Of a DNA stretch of 24,981 nt, positions 15,301-24,888 are shown piece by piece (the stretch's first letter is position 1; each line of letters starts with the position of its first letter). Position numbers and translations under genes: made by a program. The stretch comes from Opitutia bacterium UBA7441 (GTDB lineage Bacteria; Verrucomicrobiota; Verrucomicrobiia; Opitutales; Coraliomargaritaceae): NCBI GenBank assembly GCA_002480015.1, contig DLQD01000031.1:1-24981 (forward strand), in the 5' to 3' direction. The notes beneath the pieces are model-generated. The model was not told the DNA's origin and searched no databases. It saw nothing but the letters and a program-made list of their open reading frames with translations.

Positions 15301-16185
15301 TCAGTTGATTCGAGTTTCCAGTTCGCGCACGAGTTCAATGAGTAGAGAGTTGTTGCCGCCGAGTGTCTCGAGGGCATCGATGGCGGTCTGGGTATGGTGC
15401 TTGGCTTCGGTGCGGGCGCCTTCGATGCCATGGAGTGCGACATAGGTAGACTTTTCGGCGGCGGCGTCGTTGCCGACTGGTTTGCCCATTGTTCCAGGGT
15501 CTGAGGTGGCATCCAGTATGTCGTCGACGATCTGGAAGGCGAGGCCGAGATGATAGCCAGTGCTTTGCATGAGCTCGACTTGGGCATCGGTCGGCTGGCA
15601 GAACGCGAGCCCCATCGTGAGCGCGGCGGTCAGGAGGGCGGCCGTCTTGTTTTCGTGGATGTAGTGTAGGATGTCGGCGTCGATGGGGCGACCTTCATTC
15701 TCGATGTCTTCCTGTTGTCCGCCGATGAGGCGCTTGCTGCCGCTGGCATCGGAAAGGTCGGCGATGAGGCAGACGGCGAGTGCTGGTTCGTCTCGGTAGG
15801 CCTGCGCTAGTAGTTGGAAGGCATAGGTGAGGAGTGCGTCGCCAGCCAACACAGCAGTGGCCTCGTCGAATTGCACGTGGCAACTGGGGCGCCCACGGCG
15901 CAGATCGCTGTCATCAATCGAAGGTAGATCGTCGTGGATCAGCGTGTAGGTATGCAAGCACTCGATGGCGACGGCGGCGGCGATCGGGTCAGCGTAAGCG
16001 GGGAACAGCTCACTGGCGGCGAAGAGCAGGGCGGGGCGGATACGTTTGCCACCCGCTTCCAATGAGTAGCGCATGGCGGCGTGTAACTTAGCCGGGCGAG
16101 TATCCGCGGCAGGTAGAAGCTGGTCGATGCCTCGCTCGACACGGCCACGATACTGCTCCAATTTTTCTTTTAATACGGAATTCAC
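15301..16185 (-). CDS. ispA: Farnesyl/geranylgeranyl diphosphate synthase (IspA-type polyprenyl synthetase)
   Basis: A 294-residue short-chain isoprenyl diphosphate synthase that joins IPP to allylic diphosphates. Numbering from the GTG at 16185, the first aspartate-rich motif is DDLPSIDDSD (85-94), followed by LRRGRPSCH. The second is FQIVDDILD (217-225), and GGKRIRP (45-51) binds IPP. The GTG start gives the usual IspA length and is preferred over a TTG at 16257, which would lie inside the divergent gene. A sigma70-like promoter (TTGGCG, 16 bp, TATACT) lies 13 bases before it. It precedes the cvfB-like gene in a two-gene operon. The chain length of the product cannot be fixed from sequence here; farnesyl is most likely. 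Confidence 0.93.
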   Translation of the reverse strand: MNSVLKEKLEQYRGRVERGIDQLLPAADTRPAKLHAAMRYSLEAGGKRIRPALLFAASELFPAYADPIAAAVAIECLHTYTLIHDDLPSIDDSDLRRGRPSCHVQFDEATAVLAGDALLTYAFQLLAQAYRDEPALAVCLIADLSDASGSKRLIGGQQEDIENEGRPIDADILHYIHENKTAALLTAALTMGLAFCQPTDAQVELMQSTGYHLGLAFQIVDDILDATSDPGTMGKPVGNDAAAEKSTYVALHGIEGARTEAKHHTQTAIDALETLGGNNSLLIELVRELETRIN

Positions 16186-16198
16186 TGCGATAGACTGC

Positions 16199-16226
16199 AG
16201 TATACTTTTTATGAAGGAAACGCCAA
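16199..16226 (-). promoter_or_regulatory. Promoter of ispA; its -10 box is palindromic and faces the DUF4013 gene too
   Basis: On the minus strand TTGGCG (16226-16221) is followed after 16 bp by TATACT (16206-16201). Transcription would start only about 6 bases before the ispA GTG. The -10 box sits in the palindrome AGTATACT (16199-16206), so the plus strand also reads TATACT, 4 bp before the ATG of the divergent gene. That spacing would give a leaderless plus-strand mRNA. Confidence 0.5.
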
Positions 16227-16819
16227 TATTTGAAGAAGTTTTTAATCGCCTGATCAAATTGAACGGGTTTTGGGTGCAATGGTTAATCGGCGGTCTGCTC
16301 TCTTTCGTGCCGATTGTGAATGTCTTCGCCTTTGGCTATCTCTACCGGATGTCTCGCGCCGTGCGTACGTCGGGGAGCCCGGTTTTGCCGCCTTGGGTCG
16401 ACTGGTCGGGGCTCTTCATGGATGGCCTTCGTTTTGGGGCGGTCTGGCTCCTTTATTGGCTGCTCCCGCTGATGCTTGCGGCGGGGATCACCTGGTTATT
16501 GGCTCTGATGGGTCTCGGTGCGCTTTCGAATGTTTTCTATCTGACCGCTATCTTGATGTCTAATGTCCTATTTGTCTCGGCACTTTACCGTTATAATACG
16601 CGCAAAGATTTTAACGACCTGCTCAATGTAGGCCTGATTGTGCGAATGACTTGGATGGAGCTACCCCGATTAGTGATTCCTTCCTTTGTTGTTCTAGGAG
16701 CCATGGTCTGGCTTCTGCCACTCTATGGTTTCTCGTTTTTCGGCGGGTTCCTCATACTGATCACCTATACAAGTTTGCGGTACCGAAGCATCGAGCAACA
16801 GAGGACCGTATCTAAATAA
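16211..16819 (+). CDS. DUF4013-type membrane protein
   Basis: A 202-residue inner-membrane protein with about four to five hydrophobic helices (roughly 21-45, 75-105, 108-125 and 150-185). A DUF4013-like N-terminus is visible, with a segment of the form WLIGGLLSFVPIVNVFAFGYLYR. Proteins of this domain have no known function. The ATG at 16211 was chosen because it starts the family-like sequence. An upstream frame reaching 16073 lies inside ispA and is not family-like. It is first in a cluster with two further envelope proteins (21 and 9 bp gaps), all on the plus strand, and may be leaderless from the shared promoter palindrome. Confidence 0.75.
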   Translation: MKETPIFEEVFNRLIKLNGFWVQWLIGGLLSFVPIVNVFAFGYLYRMSRAVRTSGSPVLPPWVDWSGLFMDGLRFGAVWLLYWLLPLMLAAGITWLLALMGLGALSNVFYLTAILMSNVLFVSALYRYNTRKDFNDLLNVGLIVRMTWMELPRLVIPSFVVLGAMVWLLPLYGFSFFGGFLILITYTSLRYRSIEQQRTVSK

Positions 16820-16840
16820 TTTAAACGACACTCTATAAAC

Positions 16841-17536
16841 ATGTCACTGAAACCGGGGAAATCACCCAGCGAACTAGGCCTTTATTTCTACGCGACAATG
16901 ATGGCGCTCTTCGGCGCTACTCTGGGCTTTGCCTACATGCTGTCCTTTCCGGCCCAGGCTTTTTCCAGTCAAGAGGCGTATGCGACTATGTTGGCAGCGC
17001 GCGCAGAGCCTATTCCTGAGTCGAAGCCGGGGGATGCCTACTATATCGAGGGGTCGGTTCTGAAAACGCGAACGTGGGAGCTCAAACGGGCGCAATTAAC
17101 TACGAAAGGCGCACAGACTGTTAAATTTGCCGAGGGGGAGATGAATGCCTGGCTCTCGGCGAAGTTTCGTCCGAGCACCACGCCCGTGGGCGAAGAGAAA
17201 CCTAGCATATTGATCGTACCTGGCGCACCCAATATCGCAATCACGCCGTCTGGCAGTTTGTATCTCAATCTACCAAATAAGATTTCGTGCTACGGCAGCG
17301 CGAGTGAGTTCACTGTTTCTGCGCGTTGTTCGATCGAGCCTTCAGGCCTTAAATTCGAAAAAACCCAGGTCAATAATGCTCGAGTGCCTTTTCCCAACAT
17401 ATTGGGCAGTAAAATTTTCGAGACCCTCTTGCAAGGCTACCAGTCCACTGAGGAGTATTCGATCCTCTCGGATGCCTTGGCTCGTGCTGATTCGATCGAG
17501 CTTGCCGGCGGTGAGCTGGTCCTCAAGTTTCCCTAG
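16841..17536 (+). CDS. Membrane-anchored protein of unknown function
   Basis: A 231-residue protein with one N-terminal membrane helix (about residues 15-37, YFYATMMALFGATLGFAYMLS) and no clear cleavage site, so probably anchored in the inner membrane with its main part in the periplasm. The rest is beta-rich (for example TPSGSLYLNLPNKISCYG) with two cysteines, C149 and C161, that could form a disulphide. I recognise no family. A short motif, FAEGEMNAWLSAKFRP, is reminiscent of proteins that bind lipid or other envelope components, but that is a guess. It lies between the DUF4013 gene and a secreted protein gene, the three forming one transcription unit. Confidence 0.55.
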   Translation: MSLKPGKSPSELGLYFYATMMALFGATLGFAYMLSFPAQAFSSQEAYATMLAARAEPIPESKPGDAYYIEGSVLKTRTWELKRAQLTTKGAQTVKFAEGEMNAWLSAKFRPSTTPVGEEKPSILIVPGAPNIAITPSGSLYLNLPNKISCYGSASEFTVSARCSIEPSGLKFEKTQVNNARVPFPNILGSKIFETLLQGYQSTEEYSILSDALARADSIELAGGELVLKFP

Positions 17537-17545
17537 CCTGACTCT

Positions 17546-18712
17546 ATGCACTGTGCTTACGTAGGTAGATTGCTCATTCTGTGCTTAGCCATATGGATGA
17601 CTGGGGCTTCTGTTCTGCGGGCTGAATCGTCGCTCCGGTCGAGGAGCAACGACTATTTTGAAGTCGTCGGCTTTCACCTGCGCTCGGTTACCTTTGTCCA
17701 TGATCTAAGCCTCTTCACGGCTGAGATAGCGGAACGCTACTTGGAACGAGAGGGGATCGCCTTCCCTCGGCCGATTTTAGTCAGTCTTCGCCCCGAACCG
17801 CATGCGAACTTCGAAGGCGACTACCGTATTCGAATCGAGCAGCGTGGCATGGTCGAGCTGGACATACGCTGGGAAGACTCAATGACGCTGGAGCTCACTT
17901 GTCGTGCCTTGTGCGAAGCTCTCTTAACACAATACGCACTCTATAATCATGGGCATGAGGCCGCTACTATGCTTCGCTCATGGCCTGTTGAGGCGCTTAC
18001 CCTGGAGGTTTATTTGGGGCTGCGTCCGGCTGAGATGGTCGACTTGATCAATGGCACTCGGGGGCAGGAGGTGCCTGCATTAACGGTCGTCCTCGAATCT
18101 AGTTTGAGGACTCCGCCTGTTGCCCACTCCAACGCCGTGGACTTTAATGCCGCCCACTGGCTACTCAATCTGATAAAATCGGAAGGCATCGATCGTCGCA
18201 TTCTGCGCAGCCTCTTTCAACAAGCCGTCGCGGGGATCGATGTGGAAGACGCACTGACTTCAGTCATACAGTCGGTAGAACCGACAGCGGAGCCTGTAGC
18301 CCTCGAAACTTGGTGGCGTGCGGGCATGAATTCGATGCTCGACCGTCGATATGAAGCGGTTGAGACGATGGAGGCTTCTCGCGTGTGGCTTGCATCACTG
18401 GCCCAATTTAACAGCCCGCTGCAGCTCGAATCCGAGGAGCTCAGGCTTAACCTTCGCACGGTTTGGACGCAGCGGAACCGACCCGAGATTCGCGAATGGG
18501 TGCAGGCTCGTTATGATATCCTGCGCGTGCGCATGGCGCGGATTAACCCTGCCTATTACAACCCCGCACATTCGCTCGGTCTTCTCTTCGAAGCGCTGCT
18601 CTATAATGAGTCACCCCATCAATATCTGCATGCGCTGACTATTTACTTGAGTGATTGGGAAGACGCCCAAGATATGCAGGAAATTGTAGAAAAAAGATTG
18701 AGCTCTAAGTAA
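17546..18712 (+). CDS. Secreted protein of unknown function with a degenerate peptidase-like core
   Basis: A 388-residue protein with a signal peptide (hydrophobic LLILCLAIWMTGAS, likely cut after A26 before ESS). No family is recognised with confidence. The segment LELTCRALCEALLTQYALYN (115-134), followed by SWPVEALTLEVYLGLRP (145-161), has the layout of gluzincin-type metallopeptidases (HELTH ... P.W..EG...Y). The zinc-binding histidines are missing, so it would be a dead peptidase-like domain used for binding. Third gene of the envelope cluster, 9 bp after the previous one. Transcription probably ends at the hairpin at 18844-18876. Confidence 0.5.
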   Translation: MHCAYVGRLLILCLAIWMTGASVLRAESSLRSRSNDYFEVVGFHLRSVTFVHDLSLFTAEIAERYLEREGIAFPRPILVSLRPEPHANFEGDYRIRIEQRGMVELDIRWEDSMTLELTCRALCEALLTQYALYNHGHEAATMLRSWPVEALTLEVYLGLRPAEMVDLINGTRGQEVPALTVVLESSLRTPPVAHSNAVDFNAAHWLLNLIKSEGIDRRILRSLFQQAVAGIDVEDALTSVIQSVEPTAEPVALETWWRAGMNSMLDRRYEAVETMEASRVWLASLAQFNSPLQLESEELRLNLRTVWTQRNRPEIREWVQARYDILRVRMARINPAYYNPAHSLGLLFEALLYNESPHQYLHALTIYLSDWEDAQDMQEIVEKRLSSK

Positions 18713-18843
18713 CTCTTGTGCAGCAACTTAAATTTTTCGAATACAAATCTTGAAAAAAACGTCCTGAAATTTGAACGCAGGAGGCGATTCTACGTCTATA
18801 ACAATATACGATTTGTAGTTTTTCTAAGTTTGTTGTTTGTTGT

Positions 18844-18876
18844 GCGTCGTCTCTTTCGGGAGACGGCGCTTTCTTT
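18844..18876 (+). terminator. Rho-independent terminator after the envelope gene cluster
   Basis: GCGTCGTCTC (18844-18853) and GAGACGGCGC (18860-18869) form a 10-bp stem with one G-T pair and a loop TTTCGG, followed by TTTCTTTT. It lies 131 bp after the stop codon of the secreted protein gene. Confidence 0.8.
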
Positions 18877-18909
18877 TGCCTGTTTATTGCTTGTTTATTG
18901 CCTGTTGCC
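18877..18909 (+). repeat. Three imperfect 11-bp tandem repeats
   Basis: TGCCTGTTTAT, TGCTTGTTTAT and TGCCTGTTGCC follow directly in phase right after the terminator T-tract. They may be a slippage product or a protein-binding array. Confidence 0.55.
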
Positions 18910-18934
18910 ATCGCCACTCAGCTAATAGGAAATA

Positions 18935-18955
18935 GGATTGAATCCGATTGAATCG
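18935..18955. promoter_or_regulatory. Two abutting palindromes upstream of ilvE, candidate tandem operator
   Basis: GGATTGAATCC (18935-18945) and CGATTGAATCG (18945-18955) are each perfect 11-bp palindromes around a central G and share the core GATTGAATC. They are spaced by 10 bp, one helical turn. They lie about 65-85 bp before the ilvE start and just upstream of a weak promoter candidate. Confidence 0.5.
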
Positions 18956-18969
18956 ATCCTCCCCGGAAT

Positions 18970-18998
18970 TTTACATGCGGACTAGACAAAAGTATTTA
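18970..18998 (+). promoter_or_regulatory. Weak promoter candidate for ilvE
   Basis: TTTACA (18970-18975) and TATTTA (18993-18998) with a 17-bp spacer. The -35 box matches 5 of 6 and the -10 box only 3 of 6 of the sigma70 consensus. It is correctly placed between the palindromes and the start codon. Confidence 0.3.
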
Positions 18999-19020
18999 GG
19001 CACACAATATCGCGGACTTT

Positions 19021-19887
19021 ATGAAGATTTACTTAAATGATCAATTAGTCGATGCCTCTGAGGCCAAGGTCTCTGTGTTCGATCACGGTTTGCTCTACGG
19101 AGACGGCATATTTGAGGGAATTCGCCTGTATGACGGCTGCGTCTTTAAACTGGAGGCGCACTTGGAGCGCCTAGAGTATTCGGCTAAGGCGATCATGCTT
19201 AAGATGCCTTGGTCGCGGCAGGAGATATCCGACGCGGTGTGCGATACATGTCGCGCAAATGGCCTGAAAGACGGCTATATTCGTTTGGTCGTCACACGTG
19301 GGGTGGGTAGCCTCGGGCTATCGATCAAAAATTGTGATACGCCCCAACTCATCGTGATTGCCGATAAGATTCAGCTCTATCCGCCTGAGTTCTACGACAA
19401 GGGCTTGGCGATCATTACCGTTCCCACTCGTCGTTGCAACCCGGCCGCTTTGCCGCCCACGGTTAAGTCTCTCAACTATTTGAATAACATCTTAGCAAAG
19501 ATTGAAGCGCAGCACCTCGGCTATCACGAGGCGATCATGCTCAATGATCAAGGCTACGTCGCGGAATGTACTGGGGATAATGTCTTCGTCATTCACAAGG
19601 GTGAGTTGATCACTCCTTCCGCCAGTGCAGGTGCGCTGAAGGGGATCACCCGCGACACCGCTCTGGAGATCGCCGACGAGCTGGGCATTCCCTGGCGCGA
19701 GGCGAATATGACGCGCTACGATGTCTGGGTGGCTGACGAGCTGTTTCTAACTGGCACCGCTGCCGAGATCGTCCCGATCGTCGAGGTCGATGCGCGTAGG
19801 ATCGGTGACGGCAAACCGGGTAAAATCACGGCAAAGTTCCTCGAAGCCTTCCGCCGACGCGTCTGTGTGGATGGCACGAAGCTTTAG
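19021..19887 (+). CDS. ilvE: Branched-chain amino-acid aminotransferase (class IV)
   Basis: A 288-residue PLP enzyme that transfers amino groups between branched-chain amino acids and 2-oxoglutarate. Fold-type IV signs: FDHGLLYGDGIFEGIR (20-35), PLP lysine K149 in VKSLNYLNNILAK, E182 in VAECTGDNVF and the TGTAAEIVP motif (244-252). A D-amino-acid aminotransferase or aminodeoxychorismate lyase is possible within this class. The start region and EGIR motif are usual for IlvE of the short, archaeal-like type. Start ATG 19021; no ribosome binding site. It seems to be a single gene with its own regulatory region upstream. Confidence 0.88.
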   Translation: MKIYLNDQLVDASEAKVSVFDHGLLYGDGIFEGIRLYDGCVFKLEAHLERLEYSAKAIMLKMPWSRQEISDAVCDTCRANGLKDGYIRLVVTRGVGSLGLSIKNCDTPQLIVIADKIQLYPPEFYDKGLAIITVPTRRCNPAALPPTVKSLNYLNNILAKIEAQHLGYHEAIMLNDQGYVAECTGDNVFVIHKGELITPSASAGALKGITRDTALEIADELGIPWREANMTRYDVWVADELFLTGTAAEIVPIVEVDARRIGDGKPGKITAKFLEAFRRRVCVDGTKL

Positions 19888-20020
19888 TGGGTTTGGAGCC
19901 ATGCGGCACCGCCAAGCTCTTTCTTTTCCAGGGGAGGGTTCAGGGCAGCTACGAGTTTGGCACAATTTCTGCAAATTCTTGTCAAAATCTCATGAAAGCT
20001 GCCAAATATATGCATCTTCT

Positions 20021-20036
20021 GCGCGATAATACGCGC
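20021..20036. promoter_or_regulatory. GC-rich inverted repeat upstream of mcsA
   Basis: GCGCG-ATAATA-CGCGC, 42 bp before the mcsA start. It could be a binding site for a regulator of the mcsA-mcsB-clpC block. No CtsR-type tandem heptamer or CIRCE element is seen in 19888-20077; only a single heptamer-like TGTCAAA at 19980-19986. Confidence 0.3.
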
Positions 20037-20077
20037 TTTAGCTTTGCGATTCCGGCGCGCACCAATATTCTATAATT

Positions 20078-20587
20078 ATGGCCGAAAACCTCAAGTGCAG
20101 TCATTGCAACAACCCCGCGACCGTTCATCTGACTCAGATCGTCAATAATAAGATTATTAAAGTCGATTTGTGCGAGTCTTGTGCTCAGGCAAAAGGCGTG
20201 ACCGATCCAGAGGGCTTCTCCCTTGCTGACTTGTTGACGAAGACCAATTTGATACCAGAGGGTGGGGAACCTCAAATAACTTGTCCCAGCTGCGGGCTGA
20301 CTTCAGCAGATTTCCGTCGTACAGGTCGCCTCGGCTGCGCAACCTGTTACCTACACTTTATCCCGCTGCTCCGACCTGTGCTGGAAGACATGCATGCCGG
20401 CACCCTGCACAAAGGCAAGGTTCCTCAGGTTGCCCTCAGCCGCCAGTCCGCAGCGGCCGAGCTCCAAACACTCAAAAATGCCCTAGAGCGTGCTATCTCT
20501 GAAGAGGCCTATGAAGATGCTGCGAAGTATCGCGACCAAATCCAAGCGATTAAGAAATCAGCCGATTCGGAGGCGGTGCACTCATGA
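20078..20587 (+). CDS. mcsA: McsA-like zinc-finger / UVR-motif protein, activator of the arginine kinase
   Basis: A 169-residue protein with four CxxC pairs (C7/C10, C32/C35, C69/C72, C87/C90), expected to bind two zinc ions, and a C-terminal UvrB/UvrC-type motif (about 128-160, LKNALERAISEEAYEDAAKYRDQI). This is the layout of McsA, which activates the protein-arginine kinase McsB and links it to ClpC. Length is close to that of Bacillus McsA (185). The gene order mcsA-mcsB-clpC is the same as in Firmicutes. Its stop overlaps the mcsB start (ATGA). TATAAT stands one base before the ATG but is too close to serve as a promoter for this start. Confidence 0.88.
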   Translation: MAENLKCSHCNNPATVHLTQIVNNKIIKVDLCESCAQAKGVTDPEGFSLADLLTKTNLIPEGGEPQITCPSCGLTSADFRRTGRLGCATCYLHFIPLLRPVLEDMHAGTLHKGKVPQVALSRQSAAAELQTLKNALERAISEEAYEDAAKYRDQIQAIKKSADSEAVHS

Positions 20588-21672
20588 TCGAATCCCTGAT
20601 TCATTCCAACAAGGCCGAGCTCACTCAAAGCGCGAAGAATGGCTCTCCGGTCGTTCTCAGTACACGCGTCCGACTCGCTCGCAACCTAGTGGACACTCCT
20701 TTCCCTGGGCGTGCCAGTAAGTCACAGCGGAGTGACGTTTTGACCAAGTGCGTCGACCGCATCGCCGAACTGCCGCAGATGAAGCAAGGTTCATTTTTTG
20801 ATACGGCCGAATTGTCCGAACTCGAAAAGCAAGTCCTCGTAGAACGCCATCTCATCAGTCGTGAACTCTGCGAGGCCGAGTCGGGTTCGGGTGTTTTTAT
20901 CAATAAAGATCAGACTTGTTCAGTGATGATCAACGAGGAGGACCACCTCCGTATTCAGTTTATGAAGACGGGTTTCAATCTGCGTTCTGTCTGGAAGCAG
21001 ATTGACCGCTTTGATTCAAGCCTGGAAGATGGGCTCGACGTCGCCTTTTCCCAGGAGTTCGGCTATTTGACCGCCTGCCCGACCAATCTGGGCACCGCAT
21101 TACGCGCATCGGTGATGATGCACCTGCCCGGCCTCGTCATCTCCGAGCACATGGATAAAGTAATCCGCGCGGTCAACCAACTTGGTATCACCGTGCGTGG
21201 CCTCTTCGGCGAAGGCTCTGACGCGACAGGCCATGTGTTTCAGATATCCAATCAGCAGACCCTCGGTGAAAGTGAAGAGGAGATCATGTCGCGTCTAGGC
21301 AGTGTTTTTAAGACGATCATCGACCACGAAATCAACGCGCGCTTCAAATACCTCGAGCAAAACCGCGCCCGCCTACTCGATCAGATTGGACGGGCCTTTG
21401 GTACCCTACAAAACGCCCACGTTCTTAACTCCAATGAGGCCATGAACTTACTGTCACTCGTACGTTTGGCGGTCGATTTTGAGATGTTGCCTGAGGTGAA
21501 CCGATCAGAAGTGGATCGCCTCTTTATCGAGTGTCAGCCTGGCCACATTCAACACGCCGCTGGCGAGGGGATTGAGCCAGATGCGCGTGACTTGTGCCGT
21601 GCGGATAAAGTGCGTGAAGAATTTGCCCGATTACCGTCTCTGAATTTTGACAAGGTCAACGTCATCGAGTAG
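20584..21672 (+). CDS. mcsB: Protein-arginine kinase McsB
   Basis: A 362-residue phosphagen-kinase-fold enzyme that phosphorylates arginine residues in proteins and so marks them for ClpC. Seen: LSTRVRLARN (25-34) for ATP binding, the NEEDHLRI loop (117-124), C165 in YLTACPTNLGTALRASVM, and the C-terminal RDLCRA (335-340). The last fits the McsB-specific RDxxRA motif that binds phospho-arginine, and it separates McsB from arginine or creatine kinases. Length matches Bacillus McsB (363). It overlaps mcsA by 4 bp, and clpC starts 22 bp later. A GGAGG lies 13 bases before its ATG, the only good Shine-Dalgarno-like motif noticed in the window. No phosphatase (YwlE-like) is in the window. Confidence 0.95.
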   Translation: MIESLIHSNKAELTQSAKNGSPVVLSTRVRLARNLVDTPFPGRASKSQRSDVLTKCVDRIAELPQMKQGSFFDTAELSELEKQVLVERHLISRELCEAESGSGVFINKDQTCSVMINEEDHLRIQFMKTGFNLRSVWKQIDRFDSSLEDGLDVAFSQEFGYLTACPTNLGTALRASVMMHLPGLVISEHMDKVIRAVNQLGITVRGLFGEGSDATGHVFQISNQQTLGESEEEIMSRLGSVFKTIIDHEINARFKYLEQNRARLLDQIGRAFGTLQNAHVLNSNEAMNLLSLVRLAVDFEMLPEVNRSEVDRLFIECQPGHIQHAAGEGIEPDARDLCRADKVREEFARLPSLNFDKVNVIE

Positions 21673-21694
21673 ATATTACTACTAACTGATTTAT

Positions 21695-24178
<2,484 letters not shown>

Positions 24179-24212
24179 GCACGACGGCGACTCCCCGCAT
24201 GCACGGAGGACG

Positions 24213-24257
24213 CTGCCTGAGACGCGTTCCCCGGCATTGACCTTTTCACTCAGGCAG
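24213..24257. repeat. 9-bp inverted repeat with a 27-nt spacer after clpC
   Basis: CTGCCTGAG (24213-24221) and CTCAGGCAG (24249-24257) are perfect inverted copies. There is no U-tract after it, and it ends 16 bp before the next start codon. It could be a weak terminator or processing structure, or an operator for the next gene. Confidence 0.5.
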
Positions 24258-24273
24258 GGTCTATTGGTGGTTC

Positions 24274-24888
24274 ATGGCTGGCTTTGACGAAAACATCGTG
24301 CGCGAGTATTTTGAACTCAATGGGTTCTTCGTGCGTCAACTACGCAAGTATCTCGTGCAATCGCGCAAGAAACGAGCGGATGAGGAGATCGATTTGGTCG
24401 TCTATAATCCCAGCGCGCCCGTCGATGGAGTGCCCGCCGGCTTTCAACTTTTCTCCGCCGATATGGCCAAGATTCGCCGCGCTATCGTCGTGGTCAAAGC
24501 GTGGCATACCTCACGTTTCACCCCAGCGATGCTCAAGAGCAGTTCCCGGGTCTTTGATTTTTTAAAAAAAGACGTGCTCAATAAGGCGGAGACTTATTTC
24601 AGCTTCGATGATTCCGAGGTCGACCCCGAGGTCGTCGGATCGGGTGGTTTTACTAAAATCCTTGTCTTACCCAGCTTGCCGACCAGCGATCCCCAACGCA
24701 CTGAAAGTATCGAGCTACTCAAAGAGCGAGGCGTCGATGGCATCATCACCTTTAGTACGATATTAGAGAATCTCCTGCGAAATGTGGAGGTCAACCACAG
24801 CTACCAAAAGTCCGACCTCCTCCAACTCATGCGCATCCTCAAGATCTACGATATGGTCAAAGAGCCGCAGATGCATCTCTTTAATTGA
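24274..24888 (+). CDS. Protein of unknown function with a nuclease-like core
   Basis: A 204-residue soluble protein, not assigned to a family. The N-terminal half has the outline of a PD-(D/E)xK fold: a helix with acidic residues (NIVREYFELNGFFVRQL, 8-24), a strand with D40 (EEIDLVVYN, 37-45), and a strand ending in K75 (AIVVVKAW, 70-77). The acidic residue of the ExK motif is replaced by valine (V73), so a full active site is doubtful. The C-terminal part (about 125-200) is helical and strand-rich without a known motif. The gene follows clpC by 95 bp with an inverted repeat between and lies on the same strand. Whether it belongs to the clpC operon is unknown. ATG 24274; GGTGG lies 4 bases upstream, a weak ribosome site. 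Confidence 0.5.
   Translation: MAGFDENIVREYFELNGFFVRQLRKYLVQSRKKRADEEIDLVVYNPSAPVDGVPAGFQLFSADMAKIRRAIVVVKAWHTSRFTPAMLKSSSRVFDFLKKDVLNKAETYFSFDDSEVDPEVVGSGGFTKILVLPSLPTSDPQRTESIELLKERGVDGIITFSTILENLLRNVEVNHSYQKSDLLQLMRILKIYDMVKEPQMHLFN

Larger units (their letters stand above)
18713..19020. other. 308-bp intergenic region before ilvE
   Basis: No credible gene. The first 130 bp are AT-rich with no recognisable RNA gene. They are followed by a strong terminator (18844-18876), three imperfect 11-bp tandem repeats (18877-18909), two abutting palindromes (18935-18955) and a weak promoter candidate for ilvE (18970-18998). A small RNA between 18720 and 18870, ending at the terminator, is possible but unproven. 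Confidence 0.6.

Noticed and set aside
15300..15587. N-terminal extension of the CvfB-like protein
   Set aside because: The extra 96 residues lie inside ispA in another frame and do not resemble an S1 protein; the ATG at 15299 directly follows the ispA stop.
16073..16210. N-terminal extension of the DUF4013 protein
   Set aside because: It would overlap ispA, and its residues look like a shadow of the opposite strand; the family-like sequence starts at 16211.
19980..19996. CtsR-like binding site upstream of mcsA
   Set aside because: Only one heptamer-like TGTCAAA is present; the second half of the tandem CtsR box is missing.
20071..20076. Perfect TATAAT one base before the mcsA ATG as the mcsA promoter
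   Set aside because: The transcript would begin inside the coding region, after the ATG, and the nearest TTGCGA lies 21 bp upstream, too far for a -35 box. Starting mcsA further downstream would remove the first zinc cysteines.
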